DNA of 64,000 bases from Ralstonia sp. UBA689 (GTDB lineage: Bacteria; Pseudomonadota; Gammaproteobacteria; Burkholderiales; Burkholderiaceae): contig NZ_DBMV01000034.1 in assembly GCF_002298975.1 (NCBI RefSeq), positions 1-64,000 on the forward strand, in the 5' to 3' direction. The position numbers were made by a program, and so were the translations under genes. The stretch's first letter is position 1. Each line of letters opens with the position of its first letter. The notes beneath the pieces are model-generated. The model made no database searches and had not been told where the DNA came from. It was given only the letters and a program-made list of their open reading frames with translations. Of the stretch, positions 63,811 to 64,000 are shown in pieces.

Positions 63811-64000
63811 CAGTGACGCTCCACCCACCGCAGCGATACGAGTGCCAGCGCCAGATACAGCGCACCCGGCACAATGGCCGTGAAGATGGCCGGCCAGGTG
63901 TTGAGCAGCCCGACGTGCGAGAACAGGTTGTTCACGAGCTGGAACGACAGGCCCAGCATGATGCCGCCGAATACCTTCAGGCCCACCGCCCCGGCGCGCG
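63810..64000 (-). CDS. lptG: Lipopolysaccharide export permease LptG, C-terminal end (partial)
   Basis: Only the last 62 codons are present; the gene runs off the right edge. The C-terminal sequence (GGIMLGLSFQLVNNLFSHVGLLNTWPAIF, ending in RWVERH) shows two hydrophobic helices matching the end of LptG, the inner-membrane permease of the Lpt exporter. Coupled to the chelatase gene downstream. Confidence 0.8.
   Translation of the reverse strand, partial: RAGAVGLKVFGGIMLGLSFQLVNNLFSHVGLLNTWPAIFTAIVPGALYLALALVSLRWVERH

Overview
The window is GC-rich betaproteobacterial chromosome. Gene content and order point to the Burkholderiaceae, most likely a Ralstonia of the pickettii/solanacearum group. 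This is inferred from protein flavour and from clusters such as fkpB-ispH, cysI-DUF934-cysHDN-cobA, nadAC/nadB and lptG-cbiX; no database search was made. It reads as core chromosome: I see no insertion sequences, phage genes, CRISPR arrays or rRNA, and one tRNA (Leu-CAA). Coding density is high and many neighbours share ATGA/GTGA overlaps.

Layout. 1-4.7 kb: a cut-off minus-strand gene of unknown function, a 600-base non-coding stretch, then a cytochrome bd oxidase operon (cydP-cydA-cydB-cydX-ybgE-like) facing a DUF4126 membrane protein. 4.8-8.9 kb: a DUF2501 secreted protein, a cold-shock protein with a long leader, and clpS-clpA. 8.9-17.3 kb: minus-strand housekeeping blocks coaBC-LLM oxidoreductase-dut and ribF-ileS-lspA-DUF4180, with a YdcF-type gene between them. 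17.4-20.0 kb: a hybrid histidine kinase facing a LuxR-type response regulator. 20.4-26.0 kb: purN, an RsmB-like methyltransferase, a secreted phospholipase-D-like protein, an MscS channel, and a membrane desaturase behind a structured leader. 26.1-29.8 kb: NAD synthesis, nadA-nadC facing nadB. 30-32.8 kb: rpmG, rpmB, radC, fkpB-ispH. 33.2-38.3 kb: a complete branched-chain amino acid ABC transporter (livK/H/M/G/F). 38.4-44.4 kb: GNAT acetyltransferase, ArgD-type aminotransferase, 2Fe-2S reductase, atypical SDR, diguanylate cyclase and a small orphan protein. 44.6-50 kb: a MarR-controlled ClC transporter, a membrane-anchored thioredoxin, ilvD and tRNA-Leu. 50.1-60.5 kb: a GarR-type dehydrogenase, a lone periplasmic binding protein and a CysB-type regulator, then the sulfate assimilation cluster with its siroheme methyltransferase. 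60.5-64 kb: quinone-oxidoreductase-like protein with a divergent LysR regulator, a CHMI-type isomerase, a sirohydrochlorin chelatase and the end of lptG.

How genes work together. CysD/CysN activate sulfate, CysH reduces APS, CysI reduces sulfite, and CobA plus the CbiX-type chelatase supply steps of siroheme synthesis for CysI; TauE probably exports excess sulfite or related anions, and the CysB-type regulator is divergent from it. NadB, NadA and NadC form quinolinate and then nicotinate mononucleotide from aspartate. IlvD makes branched-chain precursors while the liv system imports the finished amino acids.

I found no clearly new multi-gene system. The best candidates for something undescribed are the structured leader before the desaturase (24500-24781), the nested hairpin at the nadA ribosome-binding site, the small acidic Ser-rich orphan protein at 44201-44437, the Lgt-like/thioredoxin fusion, and the cysB-linked lone binding protein.
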